From Acidimicrobiia bacterium (GTDB taxonomy: Bacteria; Actinomycetota; Acidimicrobiia; Spongiisociales; ZC4RG35), in the NCBI GenBank assembly GCA_028285585.1, contig JANQOU010000006.1:62001-126000 (forward strand): a stretch of DNA of 64,000 bases, read 5' to 3'. The notes under the pieces are model-generated. The model saw nothing but the letters and a program-made list of their open reading frames with translations, did not search any database and was not told the DNA's origin. Below are positions 1-9,030 of this stretch, piece after piece. The position numbers and the translations under genes are program-made. How positions within the stretch are numbered: position 1 is the first letter of the stretch; every line of letters starts with the position of its first letter.

Positions 1-2
1 TA

Positions 3-500
3 TGGGAGGCGTTGCTTCGAGCAGGCCATGACCTCGGCGTGACACCGTTCGGGTTGGAAGCGCAGCGAATCATGCGGCTCGAGAAGGGGCACTTCATAGT
101 CGGGCAAGACACCGACGGGCTCAGCCAGGCTCACGGATTTGGTGTCGACTGGGCGATCAAGATGGACAAACCCGACTTCGCCGGGAAACCCGAGCTCAGG
201 TTTCAGGCCGAACACGGCGAATACCCGCGGCTGGTTGCGATCCAAACGCTGGATCCCGAAGTCGTGCCCGACGAGGCGTGCCAGATCATCAGTGAGACCG
301 GGGGCATCATCGGCAGGGTCACCTCGAGCCGGATGTCCCCGACGCTGGGCCGCTCCATTGCTCTCGCCCAGGTGGAGCACACGAGTGCAGCCCCAGGGAC
401 CCGCATCAACATCCGGCTCACGGACGGCAAGACGGTCACGGCGTCGGTGTTGCAGCAGCACGCCCATTTCGATCCGGACGGGAGCCGCCTCCGTGCCTGA
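3..500 (+). CDS. soxA: Sarcosine oxidase alpha subunit, C-terminal part (GcvT-like folate-binding domain), truncated by window start
   Basis: Open frame from the window edge; WEALLRAGHDLGVTPFGLEAQRIMRLEKGHFIVGQDTDG is typical of SoxA/GcvT C-terminal domains; followed by a soxG-like gene. Confidence 0.75.
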   Translation, partial: WEALLRAGHDLGVTPFGLEAQRIMRLEKGHFIVGQDTDGLSQAHGFGVDWAIKMDKPDFAGKPELRFQAEHGEYPRLVAIQTLDPEVVPDEACQIISETGGIIGRVTSSRMSPTLGRSIALAQVEHTSAAPGTRINIRLTDGKTVTASVLQQHAHFDPDGSRLRA

Positions 501-891
501 TCTCACGCTCACGAATCAGAGCCATGAACCGAAGTGGCGCACCTTCGAGGATCCGGGTGGGCTCTCCTGGTCGGTCACACCCGGAGAGTGGACGCTTCTC
601 GGGTCGAAGCCGCAGATTGACGCTGTCGACCTGACATCGGTGCGGGCCATGTTCCGCCTCACCGGGCCTGAGGCACCGAACCTGCTCAACAAGATCTGCG
701 CACTCGACCTCGACGACACGGCTTTCCCCGACGGTGCCTCCGGCCGGACACTGGTGGCGGGGGTGGCCACCGAGTTGGTTCGCGACGACCAGGCAGGTGC
801 CCTCTCATACCTGGTGCTTCCGTCTCGTTCGTTTGGCCGCTACATGGAAGAGACGATTCGAGACGCAGGTGAGGAGTTCGGCCTCACCTGA
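493..891 (+). CDS. soxG: Sarcosine oxidase gamma subunit-like protein
   Basis: GTG start overlapping the soxA stop; MFRLTGPEAPNLLNKICALDLDDTAFPDG...SRSFGRYMEETI resembles SoxG; position after soxA. Confidence 0.65.
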   Translation: MPDLTLTNQSHEPKWRTFEDPGGLSWSVTPGEWTLLGSKPQIDAVDLTSVRAMFRLTGPEAPNLLNKICALDLDDTAFPDGASGRTLVAGVATELVRDDQAGALSYLVLPSRSFGRYMEETIRDAGEEFGLT

Positions 892-960
892 GCGGCGGCC
901 GGTCTTATGGGGCTCTTGGCCGACGAGAACCCGAGAGCCGGTGATAACTTGCCGCGAGCC

Positions 961-2502
961 ATGACAGGAGAACAGGGAGCCAGGAGAAGTCGCCGTCGCT
1001 CGCGGGAGCGCACGACACCAGCCGTCGCCCAGGTTCCTTGGAAGCAGCCCTTCAGGAGCTTCGAGCCCACCGAGCTGGCATCTAAGGACCAGATAGAGGC
1101 TATCCATCAGACATCGCTGACGATCATGCGCGATCTCGGCATCAAGTTCCTGGACGCCGAGACCAGAGAGATCCTCCTGGCCACCGGAGGGGTGAAAGTG
1201 GAGGACGAGGTGGTGTTCTTCGAGCCCGGGTTCGTCGAAGAATCCATCAAGACCGCACCCTCCGAATTCACCTTCCACGCCCCCAACCCGGAGAGAGACC
1301 TGGTCATGGGTGGCAACTCGGTGGCATTCGGAGCCGTGGCCAGCGCGCCAAACGTCAGCGATGAAGCCGGTGGCAGACGCGCAGGCAGCCGGGCCGACTT
1401 TCAGAAGCTGATCAAGCTCGGGCACTCGATCAACACCGTCCACATGTGGCCGGGCTACCCGGTGGAGCCGATAGATGTCCATGCCTCGGTACGACACCTC
1501 GACGCCGCCTACGACTTCTTGACCCTCTCCGACCTGGCTCTCCATGCCTACAGCCTCGGGCGAGTCAAGAACCAGGACGGGCTCGAGATGATCAAGATCG
1601 TCCGTCAGATCGACGAGGAGACCCTGCAAGAGGAGCCCTCGCTGTGGACCATCGTCAACGCCAACTCGCCGCTGGTGTTCGACGCCCCGATGACACAGGG
1701 AATGATCGAGTTTGCCTCGCGCAACCAGATCGTTTGCGTCACGCCTTTCACACTCATGGGAGCAATGGCGCCGGTCACACCTGCCGGGGCCATCAGCCAG
1801 CACAACGCCGAGGCGCTGGCCGGGATCGTCTTGACCCAGGTGGTCAGACCGGGGGCCCCGGTGATCTACGGAGGGTTCACATCAAACGTCGACATGCAGA
1901 GCGGGGCACCGGCCTTCGGGACTCCCGAGGCGATGCAAACGACCATCGTCACCGGCCAGCTGACCCGTCGATATGGCGTCCCCTACCGCTCCTCGGGCGT
2001 GAACGCGGCCAACGCCATAGACGCCCAGGCAGCATATGAGTCGGTCTTCTCACTCTGGGGAGCCGTGATGGGCGGCGCTCACATCCTGGTTCATGCCGTG
2101 GGGTGGATGGAGGGGGGGCTGAGGGCATCCTTCGAGAAGATGGTTCTCGACGCCGACTTGTGTGCGATGGTCCAGACGTTCTTGGAGCCGATCGACTTCA
2201 CCTCGGATGCTCTCGCCCTCGACGCGGTGCAGGACGTTGGCCACGGTGGCCACTTCTTTGGCACTCCGCACACGTTGGAGCGCTATCGCGATGCCTTCTA
2301 CAAGCCACTGATCTCCGACTGGCGAAACTACGAGACCTGGGAGGAAGCCGGCAAGCCGGAGGCCAAGGATCGGGTCACCGAGCTCGTCGACACCTTGCTC
2401 GCCACCTATCAGGCGCCGGAGATGGACGAAGCGGTCCATGCGGAGCTGACCGAGTTCGTGGAGCGGCGCAAGGCCGAAGGCGGAGTCGAGACAGACTTCT
2501 AG
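961..2502 (+). CDS. Trimethylamine methyltransferase MttB family protein (non-pyrrolysine, glycine-betaine-methyltransferase-like)
   Basis: Full-length uninterrupted MttB-like ORF; basic N-terminus; PFTLMGAMAPVTPAGAISQHNAEALAGIVLTQ motif. ATG at 961 preferred over 907 by analogy with the second copy. Confidence 0.85.
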   Translation: MTGEQGARRSRRRSRERTTPAVAQVPWKQPFRSFEPTELASKDQIEAIHQTSLTIMRDLGIKFLDAETREILLATGGVKVEDEVVFFEPGFVEESIKTAPSEFTFHAPNPERDLVMGGNSVAFGAVASAPNVSDEAGGRRAGSRADFQKLIKLGHSINTVHMWPGYPVEPIDVHASVRHLDAAYDFLTLSDLALHAYSLGRVKNQDGLEMIKIVRQIDEETLQEEPSLWTIVNANSPLVFDAPMTQGMIEFASRNQIVCVTPFTLMGAMAPVTPAGAISQHNAEALAGIVLTQVVRPGAPVIYGGFTSNVDMQSGAPAFGTPEAMQTTIVTGQLTRRYGVPYRSSGVNAANAIDAQAAYESVFSLWGAVMGGAHILVHAVGWMEGGLRASFEKMVLDADLCAMVQTFLEPIDFTSDALALDAVQDVGHGGHFFGTPHTLERYRDAFYKPLISDWRNYETWEEAGKPEAKDRVTELVDTLLATYQAPEMDEAVHAELTEFVERRKAEGGVETDF

Positions 2503-2557
2503 GCATTGCTCGACCTCCACCCGGCATCACAACTTTCGGAGACGTAGCCTCTGGGTT

Positions 2558-3277
2558 ATGAGACAGATCGCCGAGAACATCTTCCGACTTGGATCGAGGT
2601 CTCACAACTTCTATCTGATCCGCGACGAAGACGAGGCCACCCTCGTCGACGCCGGGTGTCGCAAGGAGTGGCGGCAGATCGCCGACGCTCTGCAAACCGT
2701 TGACATCCCGCCGGAGTCGGTCTCCGTCGTAGTGACCCACGCCCACGCCGACCACTTCGCCTTGGCGAGGAAAGCTCAGGACGCCGGGATGGACGTGGCA
2801 GTCCACGATGATGAGGAGACCAGGGCCTTGGGCACATACAAGGGGCGCTTCTCGGCTTCCAGCTCGGATTTGCCGAAGACCAACCTGCGGGCAGTGTGGA
2901 ACATGCTGCCCATGATCAGGGCTGGTGTGATGAAACACGAGCATGTCGACTCGGTGAGCACTTTCGCCGACGGCGACCAACTCGACATCCCGGGGAGGCT
3001 GGTAGCGATCCACACCCCGGGGCACACAGAGGGCCACACCATGTTTCACAGCGCCCAGCTCGGAGCTCTCTTCACAGGTGACGGTCTCGTCACCATGGAT
3101 CTGCTCGGTTCCGCGACCGGCCCCCAGCACATGGGTGCAGTGTTCAACCTCGACGACGCTATGGCAGACAGGTCACTCGACAAGATCGTCGGAATCGAGG
3201 CCGACGTCCTTCTCCCCGGGCATGGAGAGCCGTGGAAAGGCAGCCCGCGGCAGGCAGTGAGCCTGGCCAGGTCGTAA
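2558..3277 (+). CDS. MBL-fold metallo-hydrolase
   Basis: THAHADH motif, HTPGHTEGHT, LLPGHGEPW. Confidence 0.88.
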   Translation: MRQIAENIFRLGSRSHNFYLIRDEDEATLVDAGCRKEWRQIADALQTVDIPPESVSVVVTHAHADHFALARKAQDAGMDVAVHDDEETRALGTYKGRFSASSSDLPKTNLRAVWNMLPMIRAGVMKHEHVDSVSTFADGDQLDIPGRLVAIHTPGHTEGHTMFHSAQLGALFTGDGLVTMDLLGSATGPQHMGAVFNLDDAMADRSLDKIVGIEADVLLPGHGEPWKGSPRQAVSLARS

Positions 3278-3311
3278 CAAACTCGTAACACGCGAGCCAC
3301 AAGTCAGAAAC
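3274..3311. promoter_or_regulatory. GlnR-box-like nitrogen regulator site upstream of amt
   Basis: GTAAC-n6-GTAAC-n6-GCCAC-n6-GAAAC with exact 6-nt spacing, matching the actinobacterial GlnR pattern gTnAC-n6-GaAAC repeated. Confidence 0.6.
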
Positions 3312-3355
3312 CCGGTCGGCGTTACCTGGCCACTTCCAAACACAGGAGTTGGGAC

Positions 3356-4621
3356 GTGACCGAGACGACGATCGCAATCAACGAGGTGTGGCTGATCTTT
3401 GCCGCAGTCCTCGTCATGTTCATGCAGGCCGGGTTCGCTCTGGTCGAAGCCGGGTTCACTCAGGCCAAGAACGCCGGAAACATCATCATGAAGAACGTGA
3501 TGGACTTCTCGGTGGGTGGCCTCACCTACTGGGCTTTCGGGTTTGCCCTGGCGTACGGTGGATCCACTTTGGGCGGCCTGGTGGCCTACGGGGACGTCTT
3601 CTTCTTCGACGACACCGCCCGCGCCTCCGAGTGGTTCTTCCAGGTCGTGTTCGCAGCCACTGCCGCCACCATCATCTCAGGAGCGGTGGCAGGACGGGTG
3701 AAGTTCACGTCATACCTGCTCTACACGCCATTCATCACCGGGCTCATCTATCCCATTGTCACCCACTGGGTGTGGGGTGGCGGCTGGCTCTCCGAGATCG
3801 GCTTCTTCGACTTCGCCGGATCAGGTGTCGTGCACATGCTCGGCGGTGTTGCCGCCCTCGCGGCCGTGACCGTGGTCGGCCCCAGAATCGGCAAATACGA
3901 CTCCGATGGGAAACCACAGGCCATGCCGGGCCACTCACTGACTCTCGGTGCTCTCGGTGTGTTCATCCTCTGGTTCGGCTGGTACGGGTTCAACGCCGGC
4001 TCGACCCTCGCCGCCGTCGGGCAAAACGTCGCCCACCCCGTGGTCACAACGACCCTTGCGGCCGGAGCCGGAGCGGTCGGTGCGATGTTCACCGCGTGGG
4101 CGGTGACCGGGAAGCCCGACGTCGGCTACACCATCAATGGCGTCCTGGCCGGGCTGGTTGCCATCACCGCCGGCACGGCTTCGATCGGCTTTGGCTTGTC
4201 GATTCTCACCGGCCTGATCGGTGGAGCGATCATGGTCGGCTCCGTCATCGCCCTGGAGCGATTCGGAGTCGATGACCCGGTGGGTGCCATCTCGGTTCAT
4301 GGCACCTCTGGTCTCTGGGGCCTGATCGCAGTAGCCCTCTTCTCGGCGGACGCCAGCTTGCCCACCCAGCTGCTCGGAGCCGGCGCAATTGCCCTGTGGG
4401 CCTTCACGACCTCATGGATTGTCTTCAAGCTGATCGACAGGACCGTCGGCATGAGGGTGTCCCGAGAGGAAGAGCTGATCGGCCTCGACATGTCAGAGCA
4501 CGGCAACGATGCCTACCCGGAGTTCGTGTTCCAGCACGAGGTGGTCGACCTCAAGGAGATCGTTGGCGATTCTGTCCTCAGCCAGCCGGCTGCCGAGGAG
4601 AAGTCAGCTCTCTCAGCGTGA
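3356..4621 (+). CDS. amt: Ammonium transporter (Amt family)
   Basis: FMQAGFALVEAGFTQAKNAGNIIMKNVMDF, HMLGGVAALAA, GISVHGTSGLWG-type Amt signatures; GTG start. Confidence 0.95.
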   Translation: MTETTIAINEVWLIFAAVLVMFMQAGFALVEAGFTQAKNAGNIIMKNVMDFSVGGLTYWAFGFALAYGGSTLGGLVAYGDVFFFDDTARASEWFFQVVFAATAATIISGAVAGRVKFTSYLLYTPFITGLIYPIVTHWVWGGGWLSEIGFFDFAGSGVVHMLGGVAALAAVTVVGPRIGKYDSDGKPQAMPGHSLTLGALGVFILWFGWYGFNAGSTLAAVGQNVAHPVVTTTLAAGAGAVGAMFTAWAVTGKPDVGYTINGVLAGLVAITAGTASIGFGLSILTGLIGGAIMVGSVIALERFGVDDPVGAISVHGTSGLWGLIAVALFSADASLPTQLLGAGAIALWAFTTSWIVFKLIDRTVGMRVSREEELIGLDMSEHGNDAYPEFVFQHEVVDLKEIVGDSVLSQPAAEEKSALSA

Positions 4622-7600
4622 TCGATTCCCGCCGGCTTCGGTCGGCGGGAATCACCCAGAAGTCGGAAAGTGTGCCGGCGAGCAGCTCGTCGGCCAGCAC
4701 ACTTCCGGTGGCATCACGATGTTGCTCGATCAGTGACCTCAGCTCCGCCAACTCGGAATCGGTGAGGCGCTCCGGCTTGGGGGCAGTGTCGGCCATCTTC
4801 GACTTGAGCGTCAGTGATGGGTCATACACGTAAGCAGTGCCTCCGGTCATCCCGGCACCGAAGTTGCGGCCAACCTCACCCAGCACCACAGCCACTCCAC
4901 CGGTCATGTACTCACAGCCGTGGTCCGAGCAGCCCTCGACCACAGCCTCTGCTCCCGAGTTACGCACGGCGAAACGTTGGCCTACGCGACCGGCGGCGTG
5001 GAGGCGACCGCCGGTGGCACCGTAGAGAACGGCGTTGCCGGCCACATGGACACCTGGCTCGGCGGGGATGATCGACACCTTCCCTCCAGCCATGCCTTTG
5101 CCCACGTAGTCGTTGGCCACGCCTTCCAATCGGAGTGACACCCCCGGCGTCAGCCAAGCCCCGAAACTCTGGCCGGCAACTCCAGACAGACGCACCGTGA
5201 TGGTGTCTTCGGGAAGCCCTTCATCTCCGTACCTGGCTGCCACCTCGCCGGCGAGCCGGGCTCCAACCGTGCGGTCTGTGTTCTGGATCGGATATGCCAG
5301 CTCAACCGGCTTCCCAGACTCGAGGGCCGGCCGGGCATCATCGGTCAGCCGGATCGACAGCAAAGAAAGAGGAACGGTCCTGTAACCCCGGTGCCGCTCT
5401 CGATCGTGTGCCTCGACCAGCATCGAGGAGAGGTCCGGTGAGAGTGGGTGCTCACCATCCACCGGCATCAACAGGTTTGCCCGGCCCACGATCTCCTCGA
5501 TGGACCGTGCGCCAATCGACGCCAGATGATGACGTACCTCCGCGGCCAGATGCATGAACAGCCTGACGACCTGGTCGGGCGCTCCCCCATACTTCTCCCT
5601 CAGCTCGAGATCTTGCGTGGCTATCCCTACGGGACATGTGTTGAGATGACACTGCCTGACCATCTTGCAACCGAGAGCGAGCAAGGGAAGCGTCCCAAAG
5701 CCGAACCGCTCCGCGCCAAGCAGCGCAGCCACCACCACGTCTTTTCCGGTGCGGATGCCGCCATCGGTTTCCAAGGCGACACGAGAGCGCAGGCCCTTCG
5801 CGATCAGAGCTTGATGAGCCTCGGAGATGCCCAGCTCCCAGGGGGAGCCGGCGTGTTTGATCGAAACCAACGGCGAAGCACCCGTGCCCCCTTCCGAGCC
5901 CGAGATCGTGATCACGTCGGCATCGGCCTTGGCCACACCAACCGCGATGGTGCCGACACCCGGCTCGCTGACCAGCTTCACCGAGACGCGCGCAGTGGGT
6001 TTGAACGCCTTGAGGTCGTAGATCAGCTGGGCAAGGTCCTCGATCGAGTAGATGTCGTGGTGCGGAGGAGGCGAGATCAGCGTCACCCCCTCATCGGTGT
6101 GTCGAAGACGGGCGATCTCTTCCGACACCTTGTGACCGGGCAGCTGCCCGCCCTCACCTGGCTTCGAGCCCTGAGAGATCTTGATCTGAAGCTCTTCGGC
6201 GGAGTTGAGATAGGCAGGGGTCACACCAAAACGACCTGACGCCACCTGCTTGATCATCGAGTTACGCGGAGTCCCGAAACGAGCCGGATCCTCACCGCCC
6301 TCCCCGGAGTTAGACAGGCCGCCGAGATGATTCATCGCCTCGGCCAGTGCCTCATGCGCCTCGCGAGACAACGCTCCGAGGGACATCGCCGCCGTGGTGA
6401 AACGCCGGGCAATGGCTTCGGCCGGCTCCACCTCATCGAGAGGGACCGGCTCCCGACCGACGAAAGTCAGGAGATCGCGCACCAGGGCAGGCGGCCTGTC
6501 CTCGACCGTCGACAAGTAATCCTCCCAGGTGCCGCCTGAGCTGGGCCGCACCGACTTCTGAAGATCGAGGACGGCCTTCGGGCCGGTGATGTGGGCTTCC
6601 TCGCCGCGGCGATGCTTGTAGAAGCCGCCGGACGTGTGGCCGGTCTCGGCATGCAACGCGTGCCGGGCCAGAGTCTGACGAGCGATGTCCTCGAGACCGA
6701 TGCCACGCAACCGGCGCGGTGCATTTCTGAAGGCAAGATGGCATACCTTCTCCGAGAGCCCGATGACCTCGAACAGCTCCGACCCTCGATAAGCGGAGAG
6801 GGTGCATATCCCCATCTTCGACATGATCTTGAGCAGCTCCGATTCCAGTGCGGCCCGGTAGTTCTCCTGGGCGGTGACCGGATCGATCTCAACCATCCCG
6901 GTTCGAGCGAGGTCGATCACCTGATCGATCGCCAGATACGGGTTGATCGCCGAGGCACCGAAGCCAACGAGACAGGCGATGTCGTGGGCGTCACGAGGCT
7001 CACCGGAGACCACTACTAGTGAGACCTCGCCGCGGATCCTCTGATCGATCAGACGATGGTGAACCGCCCCGACGACCAGCGTCATGGGAATGGGTGCGTC
7101 CTTGGGGCCGGTTTCCCGATCAGAGAGGACCAGGATCGTTGCTCCCAGCCGCACCGATTGCTCCGCTTCGTCGCAAATCTCTGTCAATCGCCTCTCCATG
7201 CCGTCTGGGCCGTCGGCTACCGGCCAGGTGGCAGCGATCCAGTGGGAAAAGAACCTCTTGTCCCCAGAGCGGACGATCGCTTCCAACTCGGCATCCGACA
7301 GGATCGGGCTGGCCAGCTCGATCAGGTGCGCTTGGCTGGCCGATTCCTCGAGCAGAGGCCCCCTCTTGCCCAGCTGGATCTTGAGCGACATCACCAGCCG
7401 CTCCCTGATCGGGTCCATGGCCGGGTTGGTCACCTGGGCGAACATCTGATGGAAGTAGCGGGTGAGCCGCCTCGGTCTCTCCGCTAGAACCGCCAGGCCG
7501 GTGTCGTCACCCATCGAGCCAAGAGGAGATTGGCCAAGCGCCATTGGCGTAAGGATCAGCCGGCGCTCCTCGGCGGTGTAGTCGAAGATCCGAGCTTGGG

Positions 7601-8927
7601 CTCCGGCATCAAAGCGATCGTCATTGAGGTCGTCGAATGGCGCGCTGATCTTCAGCGTCTCCGTGTTGACCCAGTCGCCATAGGGCTGAAGGGCTGCCAG
7701 CACATCCCGGACCTGATCAGAGTGCCAGATCTCGCCACTTGTCCCGTCGAAGACAATGGACTCCCCCGGCCCGAGCTGACCCGACTCGACCGCTCGCACC
7801 TCTTCCTCGGGGCAGACACCGGCCTCCGAAGCGACGACAACCACATCCGGGCTCACAGTCCATCTGGCCGGGCGCAGGCCGTTGCGATCCATGCCTGCGA
7901 GTAGGGAGATGCCGTCAGAAACCGCGATAGCGGCTGGGCCGTCCCAAGGCTCCGTCAGGAAGGCGTGATATCGATAGAAGGAGACCAGCTCCGGCGACAG
8001 GTCTGTGACGTTCTCCCAGGCAGCGGGGATCAGCATCTCCTTGGCATGAGCGAGCGAACGACCACTCTGCATGATCAGCTCGAAGGCGTTGTCGAGGCTC
8101 GCCGAGTCAGAGAGTTCCGGCTGGAGGAACGGGAACAGATCCTCCAGACGGTCGCCCCATGGGCCAGGGGTAGCGGCATTCTCCCGGGCCTGCATCCACG
8201 AGCGATTCGACTGGATGGTGTTGATCTCACCGTTGTGGGCCAAGGTCCGGAATGGCTGAGCGTTGCTCCACGAAGGGAACGTGTTGGTCGAGAAGCGCTG
8301 GTGAAAGATGGCGAAAGCCGTCTCGTAATCGGGGTCCCTCAGGTCCCAGTAGAAGTCGGCGACGCGCGAAGCGGTGAAGAGGCCCTTGTAAACGACCGTC
8401 CGACCCGACGCCGACGGCACGGAGAAACCGGGGTTGGCGTTTCGCTCCATCCGCTTTCTCGCGAAGAACAGGCGCCGCTCCATCTCGACATCGTCGAAGT
8501 CACCGGCCACGACGGCCTGCTCGATCAGCGGAAGGACGGCACGAGCATGCTCACCAAGGACCGATGGGTCGATCGGAACCGCCCTCCAGTAGAGAAGACG
8601 CAGGCCTTCGGCTTCCAGCGCCTCGCCCACCACGTTCCGAGACACCGCCGCGTCCAGCGCCGGGATGAAGCACATGACAAGACCAAGTGATTCCCGCTCG
8701 ACCTCGAGTCCACGGGTAGCCATCTCCCGCTCAATCAGCCGATAGGGGATCTGTGTCATCAGGCCTGCGCCGTCACCGGTGCCGTCAGCGGCGCGGGCGC
8801 CGCGGTGATCTAGACGCTTCAGGCACTCGACGGCCAACCGGGTCAGCCGGTACGACGGCTCGAGGCTTCGCGCAGCGATGAACCCGACACCACATGCCTC
8901 CCGCTCGAAGCGATCATCGAAATGCAC
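4578..8927 (-). CDS. gltB: Glutamate synthase large subunit
   Basis: 1449 aa; CGVGFI N-terminal nucleophile region, GSEGGTGASPLVSIKHAG, CHLNTCPVGIATQD, GXXGG beta-helix C-terminus. Confidence 0.97.
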   Translation of the reverse strand: MHFDDRFEREACGVGFIAARSLEPSYRLTRLAVECLKRLDHRGARAADGTGDGAGLMTQIPYRLIEREMATRGLEVERESLGLVMCFIPALDAAVSRNVVGEALEAEGLRLLYWRAVPIDPSVLGEHARAVLPLIEQAVVAGDFDDVEMERRLFFARKRMERNANPGFSVPSASGRTVVYKGLFTASRVADFYWDLRDPDYETAFAIFHQRFSTNTFPSWSNAQPFRTLAHNGEINTIQSNRSWMQARENAATPGPWGDRLEDLFPFLQPELSDSASLDNAFELIMQSGRSLAHAKEMLIPAAWENVTDLSPELVSFYRYHAFLTEPWDGPAAIAVSDGISLLAGMDRNGLRPARWTVSPDVVVVASEAGVCPEEEVRAVESGQLGPGESIVFDGTSGEIWHSDQVRDVLAALQPYGDWVNTETLKISAPFDDLNDDRFDAGAQARIFDYTAEERRLILTPMALGQSPLGSMGDDTGLAVLAERPRRLTRYFHQMFAQVTNPAMDPIRERLVMSLKIQLGKRGPLLEESASQAHLIELASPILSDAELEAIVRSGDKRFFSHWIAATWPVADGPDGMERRLTEICDEAEQSVRLGATILVLSDRETGPKDAPIPMTLVVGAVHHRLIDQRIRGEVSLVVVSGEPRDAHDIACLVGFGASAINPYLAIDQVIDLARTGMVEIDPVTAQENYRAALESELLKIMSKMGICTLSAYRGSELFEVIGLSEKVCHLAFRNAPRRLRGIGLEDIARQTLARHALHAETGHTSGGFYKHRRGEEAHITGPKAVLDLQKSVRPSSGGTWEDYLSTVEDRPPALVRDLLTFVGREPVPLDEVEPAEAIARRFTTAAMSLGALSREAHEALAEAMNHLGGLSNSGEGGEDPARFGTPRNSMIKQVASGRFGVTPAYLNSAEELQIKISQGSKPGEGGQLPGHKVSEEIARLRHTDEGVTLISPPPHHDIYSIEDLAQLIYDLKAFKPTARVSVKLVSEPGVGTIAVGVAKADADVITISGSEGGTGASPLVSIKHAGSPWELGISEAHQALIAKGLRSRVALETDGGIRTGKDVVVAALLGAERFGFGTLPLLALGCKMVRQCHLNTCPVGIATQDLELREKYGGAPDQVVRLFMHLAAEVRHHLASIGARSIEEIVGRANLLMPVDGEHPLSPDLSSMLVEAHDRERHRGYRTVPLSLLSIRLTDDARPALESGKPVELAYPIQNTDRTVGARLAGEVAARYGDEGLPEDTITVRLSGVAGQSFGAWLTPGVSLRLEGVANDYVGKGMAGGKVSIIPAEPGVHVAGNAVLYGATGGRLHAAGRVGQRFAVRNSGAEAVVEGCSDHGCEYMTGGVAVVLGEVGRNFGAGMTGGTAYVYDPSLTLKSKMADTAPKPERLTDSELAELRSLIEQHRDATGSVLADELLAGTLSDFWVIPADRSRRESITLRELTSPRQPAG
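4624..4653. terminator. Strong hairpin at the convergent amt/gltB ends
   Basis: GATTCCCGCCGGC-TTCG-GTCGGCGGGAATC: ~13-bp stem with a cUUCGg-type loop directly after the amt stop; lies inside the gltB 3' coding end; no clear U-tract. Confidence 0.5.
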
Positions 8928-9030
8928 AGCTGCCGGCCTCTCGTCTGTAAGCGGCCGATGTTATGTGCCAAGGCACGATGCGTCGAAACGAGCGGTGCCC
9001 TCGATCCGAAATTCAGGCGATAATGCGGAG

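Noticed and set aside
805-1803. 332-aa minus-strand ORF
   Set aside because: Antisense to MttB; composition typical of GC-driven spurious ORFs.
5448-6239. 263-aa plus-strand ORF (and 7965-8690)
   Set aside because: Antisense to gltB; spurious.
8965-8976. GTGCC-AA-GGCAC palindrome upstream of the aldehyde dehydrogenase as a further IclR site
   Set aside because: Half-sites match but the spacer is 2 nt instead of 7; not counted in the regulon.
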